Source: Flexivirga caeni (GTDB lineage: Bacteria > Actinomycetota > Actinomycetes > Actinomycetales > Dermatophilaceae). Taken from it: DNA of 64,000 nt. The notes under the pieces were generated by a model. It ran no database searches. It was given only the letters and a program-made list of their open reading frames with translations, and was not told the origin of the DNA. Below, in pieces: positions 17,263 through 26,067 of this stretch. Within the stretch, counting starts at the first letter, position 1. The number at the start of each line of letters is the position of its first letter. A program made the translations under genes and the position numbers. Where the stretch lies: the NCBI RefSeq assembly GCF_003724155.1, contig NZ_RJJQ01000005.1, forward strand, positions 1-64,000, written 5' to 3'.

Positions 17263-18009
17263 GTGAGGGTTCACTCGTCGGCAGCTCGCATCTCCGGATC
17301 TCCCGCGGTGCAGCGCGCGGTCGGTCGCGCTCGGCAAGCAGCACGTGACACGGCGGCGAAGCTGCCCCGCCCCGCCGAGCAGAAGGTCTCGCTCAAGGCG
17401 ACCGATTTCACGGGAGTGCGCACGACCGGCCTGCTGCTGGACGGTGACGAGGCGAGTCTGGCTCGCAAGGCCGCGCGGCGCCTCGGCCTGGCGCGCACGC
17501 TCGACGACACGAGCGCCTGGGCGGCGTTCGGAGCCGTGGCGGCATTGCTGCGCGTGGTCGACGACGGCAACCGGCGGTCCGTGGTCGTCGACACCGCGGG
17601 TCCGCGGTCGGTGTTCAGCCGCTGGGTCACCAAGATCGGTTTCGCACCCGTGGCAGTCGACGTGATGCGCCCGGAGGTGGTGGGCGACGCGATCGACGCC
17701 GGCTCGGTCGACCTCGTGGTGCGGTTGCACCCGCACTCCAGCGACCCGCTCACGGTTGACGAGGACCTGGCGCGTGGCACGGCGGCGCTGCGTCGTGGCG
17801 GGCTGATCATGATCACGCTGCGCCTCGGCCCGCGCGAAGCAGGCGGAGTCGCGGTCGCCGACCTGCGCTCGCTGATCGCCCGCGCCGACGAGCAGGGCCT
17901 GTCGCTGGTCGGCGACATCCCGCTCGAGGAGGGTCGCCAGGCCAATGTCGTCGCCGCGGGGGAGAGCGGCAACTTCGGGCTGGCGCTGCTGACTTTCCGG
18001 CGACGGTGA
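17263..18009 (+). CDS. Conserved hypothetical protein, possibly methyltransferase-related
   Basis: A 248-residue protein I cannot assign firmly. The N-terminal 45 residues are basic. The core contains RRSVVVDTAGPRSVFSRWVTKIGFAPVAVDVM and DLARGTAALRRGGLIMITLRLGPREAGG; the last part resembles the post-motif strand of class I SAM-dependent methyltransferases, but no clear SAM-binding glycine loop is visible. TAGAGT (17251-17256) sits 6 nt before GTG 17263. The stop overlaps the start of the DNA glycosylase gene (GTGA), suggesting co-expression. Confidence 0.6.
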   Translation: MRVHSSAARISGSPAVQRAVGRARQAARDTAAKLPRPAEQKVSLKATDFTGVRTTGLLLDGDEASLARKAARRLGLARTLDDTSAWAAFGAVAALLRVVDDGNRRSVVVDTAGPRSVFSRWVTKIGFAPVAVDVMRPEVVGDAIDAGSVDLVVRLHPHSSDPLTVDEDLARGTAALRRGGLIMITLRLGPREAGGVAVADLRSLIARADEQGLSLVGDIPLEEGRQANVVAAGESGNFGLALLTFRRR

Positions 18010-18944
18010 GCCCGTCCGGTCCACTCACGGCCGACTTCGCGCCCGGCCGCCCGGTGCCCCTCGGCGCCATCGTCGGGGTCTTCCAGCACGGGTCGGGCGA
18101 CCCCGCCTTCCGCACCGACGCCCATGCCGTATGGCGGGCCGCCCGCACACCGGACGGGCCCGTGACGCTGCGCCTGCACCGCGAACCGGCCGGGACGGGT
18201 GACCGTGTCGTGGGACGGGCTTGGGGCCCGGGTGCGCAGTGGCAGCTGCAGCGGTTGCCGGAACTGCTCGGCGGTGCGGACGACCCGGCCGGGTTCGAGA
18301 TCCACCACGAAACGCTGCAGCAGGTCGCCGCAGCCGAAAGGCACTGGCGCATCGCGAGATCCGGGCTCGTGATGGACAGTCTGGTGCCGGCGATCATCGA
18401 GCAGCGGGTCACCGGGAAGCAGGCGTTCGGCGCTTACCGGCAGTTGGTGCGCCGGTATGGCGAGACCGCCTCAGGCCCGGCGGACAGGATCGCCGCACTG
18501 CGGCTGGTCGTGCCGCCGAGTGTCGAGGCGTGGCGGCGCATCCCGAGCTGGGAGTGGCTGCGTGCCGGTGTCGACGCGAGCCGGTCGGACACCGCGCAGC
18601 GGGCGCTGTCGGTGGCGGCCCGGCTCGAGGAATGCTGCAATCTGCCGCGCGAAAAGGCCTGGCAGCGCTTGCGATCGGTGCCCGGCATCGGAGTCTGGAC
18701 GGCCGCCGAGACCATGCAGCGAGCCGCCGGAGATGCCGACGCTGTCAGCTTCGGTGACTACCACGTCGCGAAGGACATCGGGCACGCGCTCGTCGGGGTC
18801 CCGGTCGACGACCGGCAGCTGGAGGCGCTGCTGCGGCCCTACGCGGGCCACCGCTATCGCGTCCAGCACCTGGTGACGGCCGGCCGGCTCGGAGCGCCGC
18901 GCCGCGGGTCGCGCCTCGCCATACCCACGCACCTGCCGGGGTGA
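18006..18944 (+). CDS. DNA-3-methyladenine glycosylase II (AlkA/HhH-GPD type)
   Basis: A 312-residue base-excision enzyme. The helix-hairpin-helix is WQRLRSVPGIGVWTAAETMQRA, followed by the catalytic Asp of the GPD motif in ADAVSFGDYHVAKDI. An N-terminal region of about 115 residues precedes the MDSLVPAIIEQRVTGKQAF core. It removes alkylated purines and leaves an abasic site. It starts at GTG overlapping the previous stop. It ends one base before the convergent fbiB stop. Confidence 0.9.
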   Translation: MSPSGPLTADFAPGRPVPLGAIVGVFQHGSGDPAFRTDAHAVWRAARTPDGPVTLRLHREPAGTGDRVVGRAWGPGAQWQLQRLPELLGGADDPAGFEIHHETLQQVAAAERHWRIARSGLVMDSLVPAIIEQRVTGKQAFGAYRQLVRRYGETASGPADRIAALRLVVPPSVEAWRRIPSWEWLRAGVDASRSDTAQRALSVAARLEECCNLPREKAWQRLRSVPGIGVWTAAETMQRAAGDADAVSFGDYHVAKDIGHALVGVPVDDRQLEALLRPYAGHRYRVQHLVTAGRLGAPRRGSRLAIPTHLPG

Positions 18945-18945
18945 G

Positions 18946-19965
18946 TCAGCCGGCGGTGAGCGTGACGTCAGTGGCGTCGCGGTGTGCGGTTGCCGACACG
19001 CGCTCGCCGGCCAGCGCAACCTCCAGACGGGCCCACACGCGTCCGAGGGCGACCGGGTCGCCGCCCTGCAGCCGTATGGCGAGGGCCGCTCCGCGTGCCG
19101 CCAGCTCCACCTCGACCGCGTCCCCGGCGCTGAGTGCGACTCGGACAGCGCGAGAAACCTTCTCGTGCAACGGTTCCGGGGCGACTGACTCGATGCCCGC
19201 CTCGGTCGCCGACGGAGTGCCCGGCGCGACGCCGAGAGCTGCGCGCACGGCCTCGGCGCGGCCGAGCCCGAACCAGTCGGACGGTCCGGTGCGCACCAGG
19301 CCGCAAGCACCCGGACCGTCCTCGGCCGTCACGTAGGCCGCCAGCCCGGACACCAGCGCCACCGGCACCCGGTCGACCTTGCCCTTCACCAGATCGGCAG
19401 CGGACGCCACTTCGTCGGCGATGTTGCGGATCGTCACCGCGAGGTCCCGGCCGGCGGTGTCCGGCAGCCCGCGCAGGTCGTCGATCGGCCGCAGCCCGGC
19501 CGCGCCGAGCGCGAAGTCGGTAAGCCCGGCACGCCAGGCGCGGCCCGACGTGTCGGACAGCAGGACTGCGAAATCCGCGGGGCGAGAAAGGAGTCCGGCG
19601 AGATGGGCGCGCAACTGCCGCGCGACGGCGTCGGCGTCGTCCGGCAGCAGCAGCAGTCGGTCGTCCCCGGCGTTCGACGCGTCGATGCCTGCCCCGGCCA
19701 TCACCGGCCCAGCCGTGGCGTGCACCACGCGGGTGATGCCGCCGGACTCGGTCGCCCGCTCCGCCACGACCGCGCGGGCCTGGCGCAACACCAGGGCCTC
19801 GCGATCGGCCGATGCGGCATATAGCCCGAGCCACTTGGAGACGATTTTGCTGGTGACCACCAGGATGTCGCCGGGCTCGGGCCGCACCAGACCGGCCAGT
19901 AGTGCGGGCAGATCGACCTCCGGGGTCACCTCGGTCGTGAAGCCGACGGGTCGGATCGTGATCAT
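18946..19965 (-). CDS. fbiB: Coenzyme F420:L-glutamate ligase, short form
   Basis: A 339-residue protein whose first ~240 residues are the CofE fold: PGDILVVTSKIVSKWLG, GITRVVHATAGPVMAGAGIDASNAG, VLLSDTSGRAWRAGLTDFALG and DEVASAADLVKGKVDRVPVALVSG. These bind GTP, divalent metal and F420-0 and add gamma-linked glutamates. Mycobacterial FbiB is about 450 residues with an FMN/nitroreductase-like C-terminal domain. Here only ~95 residues follow CofE and they lack recognisable nitroreductase motifs. The dehydro-F420 reductase step may therefore be done by another protein, or this tail is a diverged remnant. It overlaps fbiA by 4 nt. Confidence 0.9.
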   Translation of the reverse strand: MITIRPVGFTTEVTPEVDLPALLAGLVRPEPGDILVVTSKIVSKWLGLYAASADREALVLRQARAVVAERATESGGITRVVHATAGPVMAGAGIDASNAGDDRLLLLPDDADAVARQLRAHLAGLLSRPADFAVLLSDTSGRAWRAGLTDFALGAAGLRPIDDLRGLPDTAGRDLAVTIRNIADEVASAADLVKGKVDRVPVALVSGLAAYVTAEDGPGACGLVRTGPSDWFGLGRAEAVRAALGVAPGTPSATEAGIESVAPEPLHEKVSRAVRVALSAGDAVEVELAARGAALAIRLQGGDPVALGRVWARLEVALAGERVSATAHRDATDVTLTAG

Positions 19966-20930
19966 GCGCGCAATGACAGGCCGAGTTCGATTGCCTCCGA
20001 GGCCATTTCGGCGGCAGCATTGACATCGGTCATCAGCAGCGGGATCGCCCGCACGGCGATCTGCGCACCTGCCATTGCAGCCTCGTCGGCCTTGTCGACC
20101 AGCCAGCCGTCGAGGAAGTCGGCATAGAGACCAGCAACGCCGTCGGGCGTGACCGGCACGCCGATCGCGGACAGGCAGGCGTCGGCGTGACCGCGCACCG
20201 GCGCTCCGCCCACCAGGGGGCTGACGCCCACGACGGGCGCCTGCGTGCCGCGCAGCGCGTCACGCACACCGGGCACCGACAGGATGATGCCGATCGACAC
20301 GACCGGGTTGCTCGGCGGCAGCACCACCAGGTCGGCGGTGCGGATCGCGTCCAGGACACCCGGCGCCGCGACCGCCTTGTTGAGCCCGGCCACCACGAAG
20401 CGTTTCGCGGGCAGCGCGGCCTGGTGCTGCACCCACCACTGCTGGAAGTGGATCGCGCGCTCGCCGTCGCCGTCGTCGACCACCACGTGCGTCTCGACGG
20501 GCGTGTCGGTCATCGGCAGCAGCGTCACCCCCCCGGCGGGCAGACCCCACCGGCCGGCCAGGCGCCGAGTCACCTCGCTGAGCGTCATACCCTGCCCGAG
20601 CCACTGGCTGCGGGCGATGTGCGTGCCGAAGTCGCGGTCGCCCAGGCCGAACCACTGCGGTCCGACCCCGTATGCCGCGAGCTCGCCCTGCACCGCGAAG
20701 GTCTCGTCGGCCCGGCCCCAGCCCTGCGACTCGTGGATGCCGCCGCCGAAGGTGTAGAGGAGCGTATCGAGGTCCGGGCAGACGCGCAGTCCGAAGAGGG
20801 TGATGTCGTCGCCGGTGTTGCCGATGACCGTGAGGGAGTGCGGGCCGTCCGGCCATCCGGCCAGGTGATGGAGGAGGCCGCGCAGGAATCGGGCTCCGCC
20901 GACTCCGCCGGCGAGTGCGGTGATGCGCAT
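19962..20930 (-). CDS. fbiA: 2-phospho-L-lactate/phosphoenolpyruvyl transferase (CofD)
   Basis: A 322-residue CofD protein. MRITALAGGVGGARFLRGL, VIGNTGDDITLFGLRVCPDLDTLLYTFGG and GRADETFAVQGEL mark the nucleotide- and Fo-binding core, and LPPSNPVVSIGIILSVPGVRDAL is a family signature. It transfers the phospho-(enol)pyruvyl or lactyl moiety from the GDP-activated donor onto Fo in F420 synthesis. It is coupled to fbiB by ATGA and divergent from whiB, as in M. tuberculosis (Rv3261 next to whiB2). Confidence 0.96.
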   Translation of the reverse strand: MRITALAGGVGGARFLRGLLHHLAGWPDGPHSLTVIGNTGDDITLFGLRVCPDLDTLLYTFGGGIHESQGWGRADETFAVQGELAAYGVGPQWFGLGDRDFGTHIARSQWLGQGMTLSEVTRRLAGRWGLPAGGVTLLPMTDTPVETHVVVDDGDGERAIHFQQWWVQHQAALPAKRFVVAGLNKAVAAPGVLDAIRTADLVVLPPSNPVVSIGIILSVPGVRDALRGTQAPVVGVSPLVGGAPVRGHADACLSAIGVPVTPDGVAGLYADFLDGWLVDKADEAAMAGAQIAVRAIPLLMTDVNAAAEMASEAIELGLSLRA

Positions 20931-21057
20931 CGCTCCATCGTCGCATGCGCCACCGGACCGCTCGCAGCGCCCGGCGGGCAACTGAAGTCGCCGCTCGAAG
21001 ACGGCGAAAAGCGTTGCGGTCCCGACGTCTCACGCGCCTCCCGAGCAATTTGCGGGC

Positions 21058-21086
21058 TTGACGGATCTGAATGACACGCGTGTAAT
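21058..21086 (+). promoter_or_regulatory. Probable sigma-70-type promoter of the whiB gene
   Basis: TTGACG (21058-21063), a 17-nt spacer and TGTAAT (21081-21086) match a housekeeping promoter. A purine-rich Shine-Dalgarno tract GAGGAGGAGGAG follows at 21109-21120. Unlike most neighbours, this gene has a proper leader. Confidence 0.6.
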
Positions 21087-21122
21087 TAGCCCATCACGTC
21101 AGGCGAATGAGGAGGAGGAGCC

Positions 21123-21404
21123 GTGCAGGAGTTCACGCTTTTGACTTTTCTGCACGAGGGGCTCGAGCAAGTAGAGGACGAGACAGCGCTTTCGTGGCAG
21201 GAGCGCGCGTTGTGCGCGCAGACCGACCCCGAGGCGTTCTTCCCTGAGAAGGGTGGATCCACCCGAGAGGCCAAGAAGGTCTGCATCGGTTGCGAGGTCA
21301 AGGCCGAGTGCCTCGAATACGCACTCGCGCACGACGAACGCTTCGGCATCTGGGGCGGTTTGTCCGAGCGTGAGCGCCGGAAGCTGAAGAAGCGGGCGGT
21401 CTGA
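21123..21404 (+). CDS. WhiB-family [4Fe-4S] transcriptional regulator (WhiB2/WhmD-like)
   Basis: A 93-residue Wbl protein. The four cluster cysteines are C31, C54, C57 and C63 (CxxC in the pair VCIGC). The GIWGG turn is at 75-79 and the basic C-terminal segment SERERRKLKKR is the DNA-binding part. The order whiB - fbiA - fbiB is that of whiB2 in mycobacteria, where it acts in cell division and septation. Translation starts at GTG after a strong Shine-Dalgarno tract. Confidence 0.93.
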   Translation: MQEFTLLTFLHEGLEQVEDETALSWQERALCAQTDPEAFFPEKGGSTREAKKVCIGCEVKAECLEYALAHDERFGIWGGLSERERRKLKKRAV

Positions 21405-21460
21405 CCACGATCGACGCCCGGGCCACCCGGCACGCAGCCGAGCTGACCAGTGCCGGGTAC

Positions 21461-24400
21461 TTGGTGACGGATGAGGACACCACCAGCCTCGCCGTCACCG
21501 CACTCCTCGTCGTGCAGCACAGTGATCATCCACGGCTGAACGACACCCTCGATTCCCTCCTCACCGCCACCCGCCGTCCCGAGCGCCTGGTCGTCATCGA
21601 TGCGACGCCAGGCCGCTGCCTGCCCGAGCTGCTGGCCGACCACCCCGCGATCGGCTCCGCCGACTGGGCGATCTCGGTGGTCACCGTTCCGGCCGGCACC
21701 CCGTTCGCCGAGATCATCGACACTGCGGTGACCGCACTTCCCGATCCCGGTGAGGACACGGTCGTCCCGCTGCGCTCGCGCCGCCGGGCCCGCCGTCACC
21801 CGGTCCGCCCGCGTGACCGCGACGAATGGCTGTGGCTGCTGCACGAGGACAGTGCCCCTGCGCCGGATGCGCTCGCCCAGCTGGTGACCGTCGCGTCGGC
21901 GAGCGACCGCATCGGCATCGCCGGCTGCAAGATCCTGGACAGCGACGACCCTCGCCGGCTGGTCAACGTCGGCATCGACCTGACTCGCACCGGCCGGCAC
22001 GTCGGCTCCAGCATGCAGGGCGAACCCGACCAGGGTCAGCACGACGGACGCCGTGACGTGCTGGCCGTCAGCAGCGCGGGCATGCTCATCCGGCGGGACG
22101 TCTACCTGAGCCTCGGCGGTTTCGACCCGGCCTTCGACGGCGACGGCGACGGCCTCGACATCTCCTGGCGTGCGCACCTGATCGGCCGCCAGGTGATCGT
22201 CGTCCCGCGGGCCCGCGCCCATCAGGACCTGGTGGGCAAGGACAGCGACGTCGACCGTCCCGCGCCGCGCAGCCCGCGCACCATCCGCCGCCACCGGCAG
22301 GTCGCCCTGGCGCGGTGCTCCCTGCTCGGGCTGCCCTTCATGGCGCTGTGGATCCTGGTCAGCTGCACGCTGCTCTGCCTGCTCATGCTGGTGCTCAAGC
22401 GGCCGAGGCGAGCCTTCGCCGAATTCGCTCAGGCGACAGCGCCGCTCGGGGTCGCCCGCATCGTCGGCGCACGCTGGCGATTCGTCGGGCGAGCCACGAC
22501 CCGGCGCCGCAACCTGCGGGGCGTCTTCGTGCCGTGGCGCGGCGCCGTCGAGCACGCGCTGACCTCCGTCGGCGACGCGATCGTGCTGGAGCCCACCCGC
22601 CGGGACATCCCGCAGACCGAGCCGGTCGAGACCGGCCCGGTCGGCGACGACGCGGAGTCCATGCCGGTGCTGTCTGGTCGCCAGGGCGTATGGCGCAACC
22701 CCGGCCTGTGGCTGGTGCTGGCGTTGCTCGCCGCAGCCGCCGTGAGCTGGCGTGACCTGATCACCGGGGGTGCGTTGCGGGGCGCCGGCAACGGCCTGAC
22801 CGGCGGTGCCTTGCAGCCCTTCACCACCAATGCCGACGGCGTATGGCGGATGTGGCGCGACGCCTGGACCGGCCCGGGACTGGGTGCTGCTGCGACGCCC
22901 ACGCCGTACCTCGTCGTGCTCGCGCCACTCGCCTGGGTCGCGCAGCAACTACCCGGTGTGCACGGCTCCGCGTCGGGTGCAGCGGTCGTCGCCTGGCTGC
23001 TCGTGCTGGCGATGCCGCTGTCCGGCCTGACCGCTTACCGCGCCGGACGCGTCGCGACCCACGCCCGCTGGCCGCGCGCTGCCGCAGCGCTCGCCTGGGC
23101 GAGCCTGCCGACGCTGACGACCGCTGTCGCGGGCGGCCGGCTGGGTCCGGTCGTCGGCCACATCCTCTTCCCGTTCGCGCTGGCCGGCTGCTTCGAGATC
23201 GCGCGCAGAAGGGCGAGCACGCCGGTCACCTGCGGCACCATCGCGGTGATCGCGGTGATCGGCGCGTTCGCACCGCCGCTGATGGTCCTGACGACGGTGA
23301 TCGGCGTCGTGCTGCTGGTGATCGGCCCGGGCTGGGCCCGGCTGCGCGGGCTCGCGGTCGCGGTCGTCCCCTGGGCGCTGCTGGGCTGGTGGACCCGGTC
23401 CCTGCTGACCGATTGGCGACCGGTGCTCGCCGGACCGGGCGGCCTCGACACCGTGCATTCGACCCCGCCGTGGCATCTGCTGCTGCTCCAGCCGGGCGGC
23501 CCCGGCTCCTACTGGCTCTGGGCCGGGCTGCCGGTGCTGGCGCTCGGTGCCGCCGGGCTGGTGCGCACCGGGTTCGGGAAGGCCTCGACCGGCCTCGCGC
23601 TGGTCGGGCTGCTGGGCCTGGCGGCGGCTCTCGCGGCGAGTCACCTGCACCTGGTGCGGTGGTCCGATGGCGTGCGGACACCGTGGAGCGGTCTCGGACT
23701 CGACATCTTCGCCGCGGCCCTGATCGGCGCCGCACTGCTGGGTTTGCGCGGCGTGCTCGCCGAGCGGCCCGACCGCGGACCGCTCGCGAGGCGCCGCCTG
23801 GCGGTCGGTGTCACCACCGGCGCCGGGGTGGTGTTCGCGGCCGTGACGGCGCTCGCGGCCTGGCAGGGCACCCCCACCCCGTCGCTGGGCGCAGCACCGG
23901 CAGCGCCGTCGAGCGTGGTGTCCGCGCAGCTCACCGGGCCGAGTGCGGTCCGCTATCTGCAGCTGACGATCGCCGGCTCCGGCACCATCACCTATCAGCT
24001 GACCGGTCGCGAGACCGGCGCGCCCGCGACCGGCTTGCGCCAGCCCGTGCCGAGCGGCGGGCCGCTGACTGCGGCAGCGGCCCAGACCCTGCTGGAGCCC
24101 GACCGTGCGTCGCAGGCAGTCGCCGGATTGCGTTCATTGGCAGTGGGTTTCGTCGTCGTTGACGGTCCGGGCAATCGCGCGCCGGTGACCGCGATCCTGC
24201 AACAGGCCGCCGGGCTGACCCAGGTCTCCGGCGCCGCACGTGCGGCCGTATGGCGGGTTGACCCGGCAGCCTCGCCGGGCGGAGAAGTCGTGGCCAGCAG
24301 CAGAGTGTGGCTGTCACTGCACGGCTCTCCGGTCGGACAGCTGCCGTCGACCACCGCGCATGCCCGCTCCACCACCCGGCTCCCGGCCGGGCCGGCCGGA

Positions 24401-24649
24401 CGCTATCTGGAGATCTCCGAGGGTCCGGGCTGGCGCGAGCTCGGACGCGTGACCATCGACGGGCATCCCGTGCCGGCCGTCGTGCGCGATGGGCTGCTGA
24501 GTTATCCGATGCCTGCGTCGGGCGGCCGGCTGGTCATCGACCCCGGTGTGGCGCATCGCCGGATCGCCCTCGGTCAGGGCGCCCTCGGCGCCCTCGTGCT
24601 CTTCCTCGCCATACCATTCGGCAACCGGCGGTCCCGGAGGATGTCATGA
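21461..24649 (+). CDS. Large membrane-bound family 2 glycosyltransferase
   Basis: A protein of about 1060 residues. Residues 8-260 are a GT2 domain (TALLVVQHSDHPRLNDTLDSLL, WLWLLHEDSAPAPDALAQL, ISSAGMLIRRDVYLSLGGFDPAFDGDGDGLDISWRAHLIG), giving the HEDS metal site and a GDGLD acceptor-site acid. A first hydrophobic pair is at ~285-320. A long block of ten or more helices spans ~405-810, and an extracytoplasmic C-terminal domain ends with one helix. Actinobacteria carry this protein beside whiB and the manB cluster, with a partner such as the DUF5719-like gene downstream. The start is TTG 21461 or GTG 21464. The acceptor is unknown; an envelope polysaccharide is plausible. Confidence 0.85.
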   Translation: MVTDEDTTSLAVTALLVVQHSDHPRLNDTLDSLLTATRRPERLVVIDATPGRCLPELLADHPAIGSADWAISVVTVPAGTPFAEIIDTAVTALPDPGEDTVVPLRSRRRARRHPVRPRDRDEWLWLLHEDSAPAPDALAQLVTVASASDRIGIAGCKILDSDDPRRLVNVGIDLTRTGRHVGSSMQGEPDQGQHDGRRDVLAVSSAGMLIRRDVYLSLGGFDPAFDGDGDGLDISWRAHLIGRQVIVVPRARAHQDLVGKDSDVDRPAPRSPRTIRRHRQVALARCSLLGLPFMALWILVSCTLLCLLMLVLKRPRRAFAEFAQATAPLGVARIVGARWRFVGRATTRRRNLRGVFVPWRGAVEHALTSVGDAIVLEPTRRDIPQTEPVETGPVGDDAESMPVLSGRQGVWRNPGLWLVLALLAAAAVSWRDLITGGALRGAGNGLTGGALQPFTTNADGVWRMWRDAWTGPGLGAAATPTPYLVVLAPLAWVAQQLPGVHGSASGAAVVAWLLVLAMPLSGLTAYRAGRVATHARWPRAAAALAWASLPTLTTAVAGGRLGPVVGHILFPFALAGCFEIARRRASTPVTCGTIAVIAVIGAFAPPLMVLTTVIGVVLLVIGPGWARLRGLAVAVVPWALLGWWTRSLLTDWRPVLAGPGGLDTVHSTPPWHLLLLQPGGPGSYWLWAGLPVLALGAAGLVRTGFGKASTGLALVGLLGLAAALAASHLHLVRWSDGVRTPWSGLGLDIFAAALIGAALLGLRGVLAERPDRGPLARRRLAVGVTTGAGVVFAAVTALAAWQGTPTPSLGAAPAAPSSVVSAQLTGPSAVRYLQLTIAGSGTITYQLTGRETGAPATGLRQPVPSGGPLTAAAAQTLLEPDRASQAVAGLRSLAVGFVVVDGPGNRAPVTAILQQAAGLTQVSGAARAAVWRVDPAASPGGEVVASSRVWLSLHGSPVGQLPSTTAHARSTTRLPAGPAGRYLEISEGPGWRELGRVTIDGHPVPAVVRDGLLSYPMPASGGRLVIDPGVAHRRIALGQGALGALVLFLAIPFGNRRSRRMS

Positions 24650-26058
24650 ACCCCTGGGGAGTGGTGCGGGTGACGGTCGCCGCCCTCGCCGGCGCGGGTC
24701 TGGTCTGGGGCGCCACGCAGGCGACCGGCACGGCGGACGCCACGCGGCCACGCGACGTCCGGGCCGTCACCGTCGACAACACGTCCGGTCTGATCACTCA
24801 GCAGTCGCTGACGTGCACCGGCGCCGACGTGGTCGGCACACTGGCGGTTGCGTCGATGCCGTCGGGCTGGGTCAAGGCGTCGGGCCAGCGCGGCAGGCTC
24901 GAAGCGTCGGGCGTCACCGGACAGTTGTCCCTGCGGCCCGGCGGCACCGATGCGAGGGCACTCCTGTCGGGCACCGCCGGCCGGGTGGTTGCCAGCGGTG
25001 GGCTGGCAGCCGGTCTCGTCGCCGGGCAGTGGCAGCTCGACCGCGGCGCCTCGGCGCGCGGCCTGATGGTCAGCAGCTGCCCCGCTCCGGTGCAGAGTGG
25101 CTGGTTCTTCGGCGGTGGCCACGACGCGGGGCGGGTCGCCCGGCTGATCCTCGTCAATCCGGCCGAGACCCCCACCACGGTCGACGCGGCGGTGGTGGGC
25201 GCGTCCGGCACCGATCGCGCGGCGAGCGTCCAGGGCGTCGTGCTCGCGCCCGGTGAACGCAAGGTCGTCACGCTCGGCGACTTCGGTGGCGACCTGGCTG
25301 CCGCGGCGGTGCACGTCTCCGCGTCCGGGGCGGGCGTGGTCGCGTCGCTGACCGACGTCTGGCTCACCGGCGAGACACCCGTGGGCGAGAGCACGTCCGC
25401 CGATCCGGAGTCACCGGCGAAAGACATTCTGATCCCTGGGGTTTCGTCGACCAGCGCCACTCCGGTCGTCCGTCTTGCGGTGCCGGGTTCCGCGCCGGCG
25501 ATCGTGCGGGTGCGGGTGATCGACGGTTCGGGTGCGGTGGTCGCCGACCGGGTCCAGACGGTCGCCGGCGGCACCGCTGCTGCGGTCGACCTCACGGGGC
25601 TGAAGACCGGCAGCTATGCCGTGCGGGTGACCGCGGATGAGTCGGTGGTGGCCGCGGCGTGGAGCCGCACGGCCAGCCATGGCACGACCGACATGGCGTG
25701 GTCGACGGCCGCGCCGTCGCTGACCGCACCGGCTGGTCTCGCGCTGCCCTCGGACATCCCGAGCGGGTCGGCGAGCCTGATGCTCGTGGCGACGGCGCCG
25801 GCATCGGTGGACGTGCTGACCGTCGGTGCGTCGGGTGCCGACAGCACCCGGGCAGTGACTGTTCCGGCGAATCAGCCGGTCGTCATACCGCTGCGGGACG
25901 CGGTCGCCGTCTGGCTGCGCCCGACCGGCCAGGGGGCGCTGCACGCGGCGGTCACGGTCACCGGTCACGACAAGTCCGGCGGCTACCTCGCGAGCGTGCC
26001 GGTGCAGCCGGCGATGCTCACCCAGGCGACGGCCCGGCTGCTGCCGGCTCGCGGCTGA
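24646..26058 (+). CDS. Secreted/membrane-anchored protein, DUF5719-like
   Basis: A 470-residue protein with an N-terminal hydrophobic segment (VRVTVAALAGAGLVWGATQA) that acts as signal or anchor. The rest is Ala/Val/Gly/Thr-rich beta-type sequence with repeated short modules such as WFFGGGHDAGRVARLILVNPAE and DILIPGVSSTSATPVVRLAVPG. No enzyme motif is visible. It overlaps the large glycosyltransferase by 4 nt (ATGA), so the two are translated together and probably work together at the cell surface. The DUF5719 label is from recall of this gene neighbourhood. Confidence 0.7.
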   Translation: MNPWGVVRVTVAALAGAGLVWGATQATGTADATRPRDVRAVTVDNTSGLITQQSLTCTGADVVGTLAVASMPSGWVKASGQRGRLEASGVTGQLSLRPGGTDARALLSGTAGRVVASGGLAAGLVAGQWQLDRGASARGLMVSSCPAPVQSGWFFGGGHDAGRVARLILVNPAETPTTVDAAVVGASGTDRAASVQGVVLAPGERKVVTLGDFGGDLAAAAVHVSASGAGVVASLTDVWLTGETPVGESTSADPESPAKDILIPGVSSTSATPVVRLAVPGSAPAIVRVRVIDGSGAVVADRVQTVAGGTAAAVDLTGLKTGSYAVRVTADESVVAAAWSRTASHGTTDMAWSTAAPSLTAPAGLALPSDIPSGSASLMLVATAPASVDVLTVGASGADSTRAVTVPANQPVVIPLRDAVAVWLRPTGQGALHAAVTVTGHDKSGGYLASVPVQPAMLTQATARLLPARG

Positions 26059-26067
26059 ACCTTCCCG

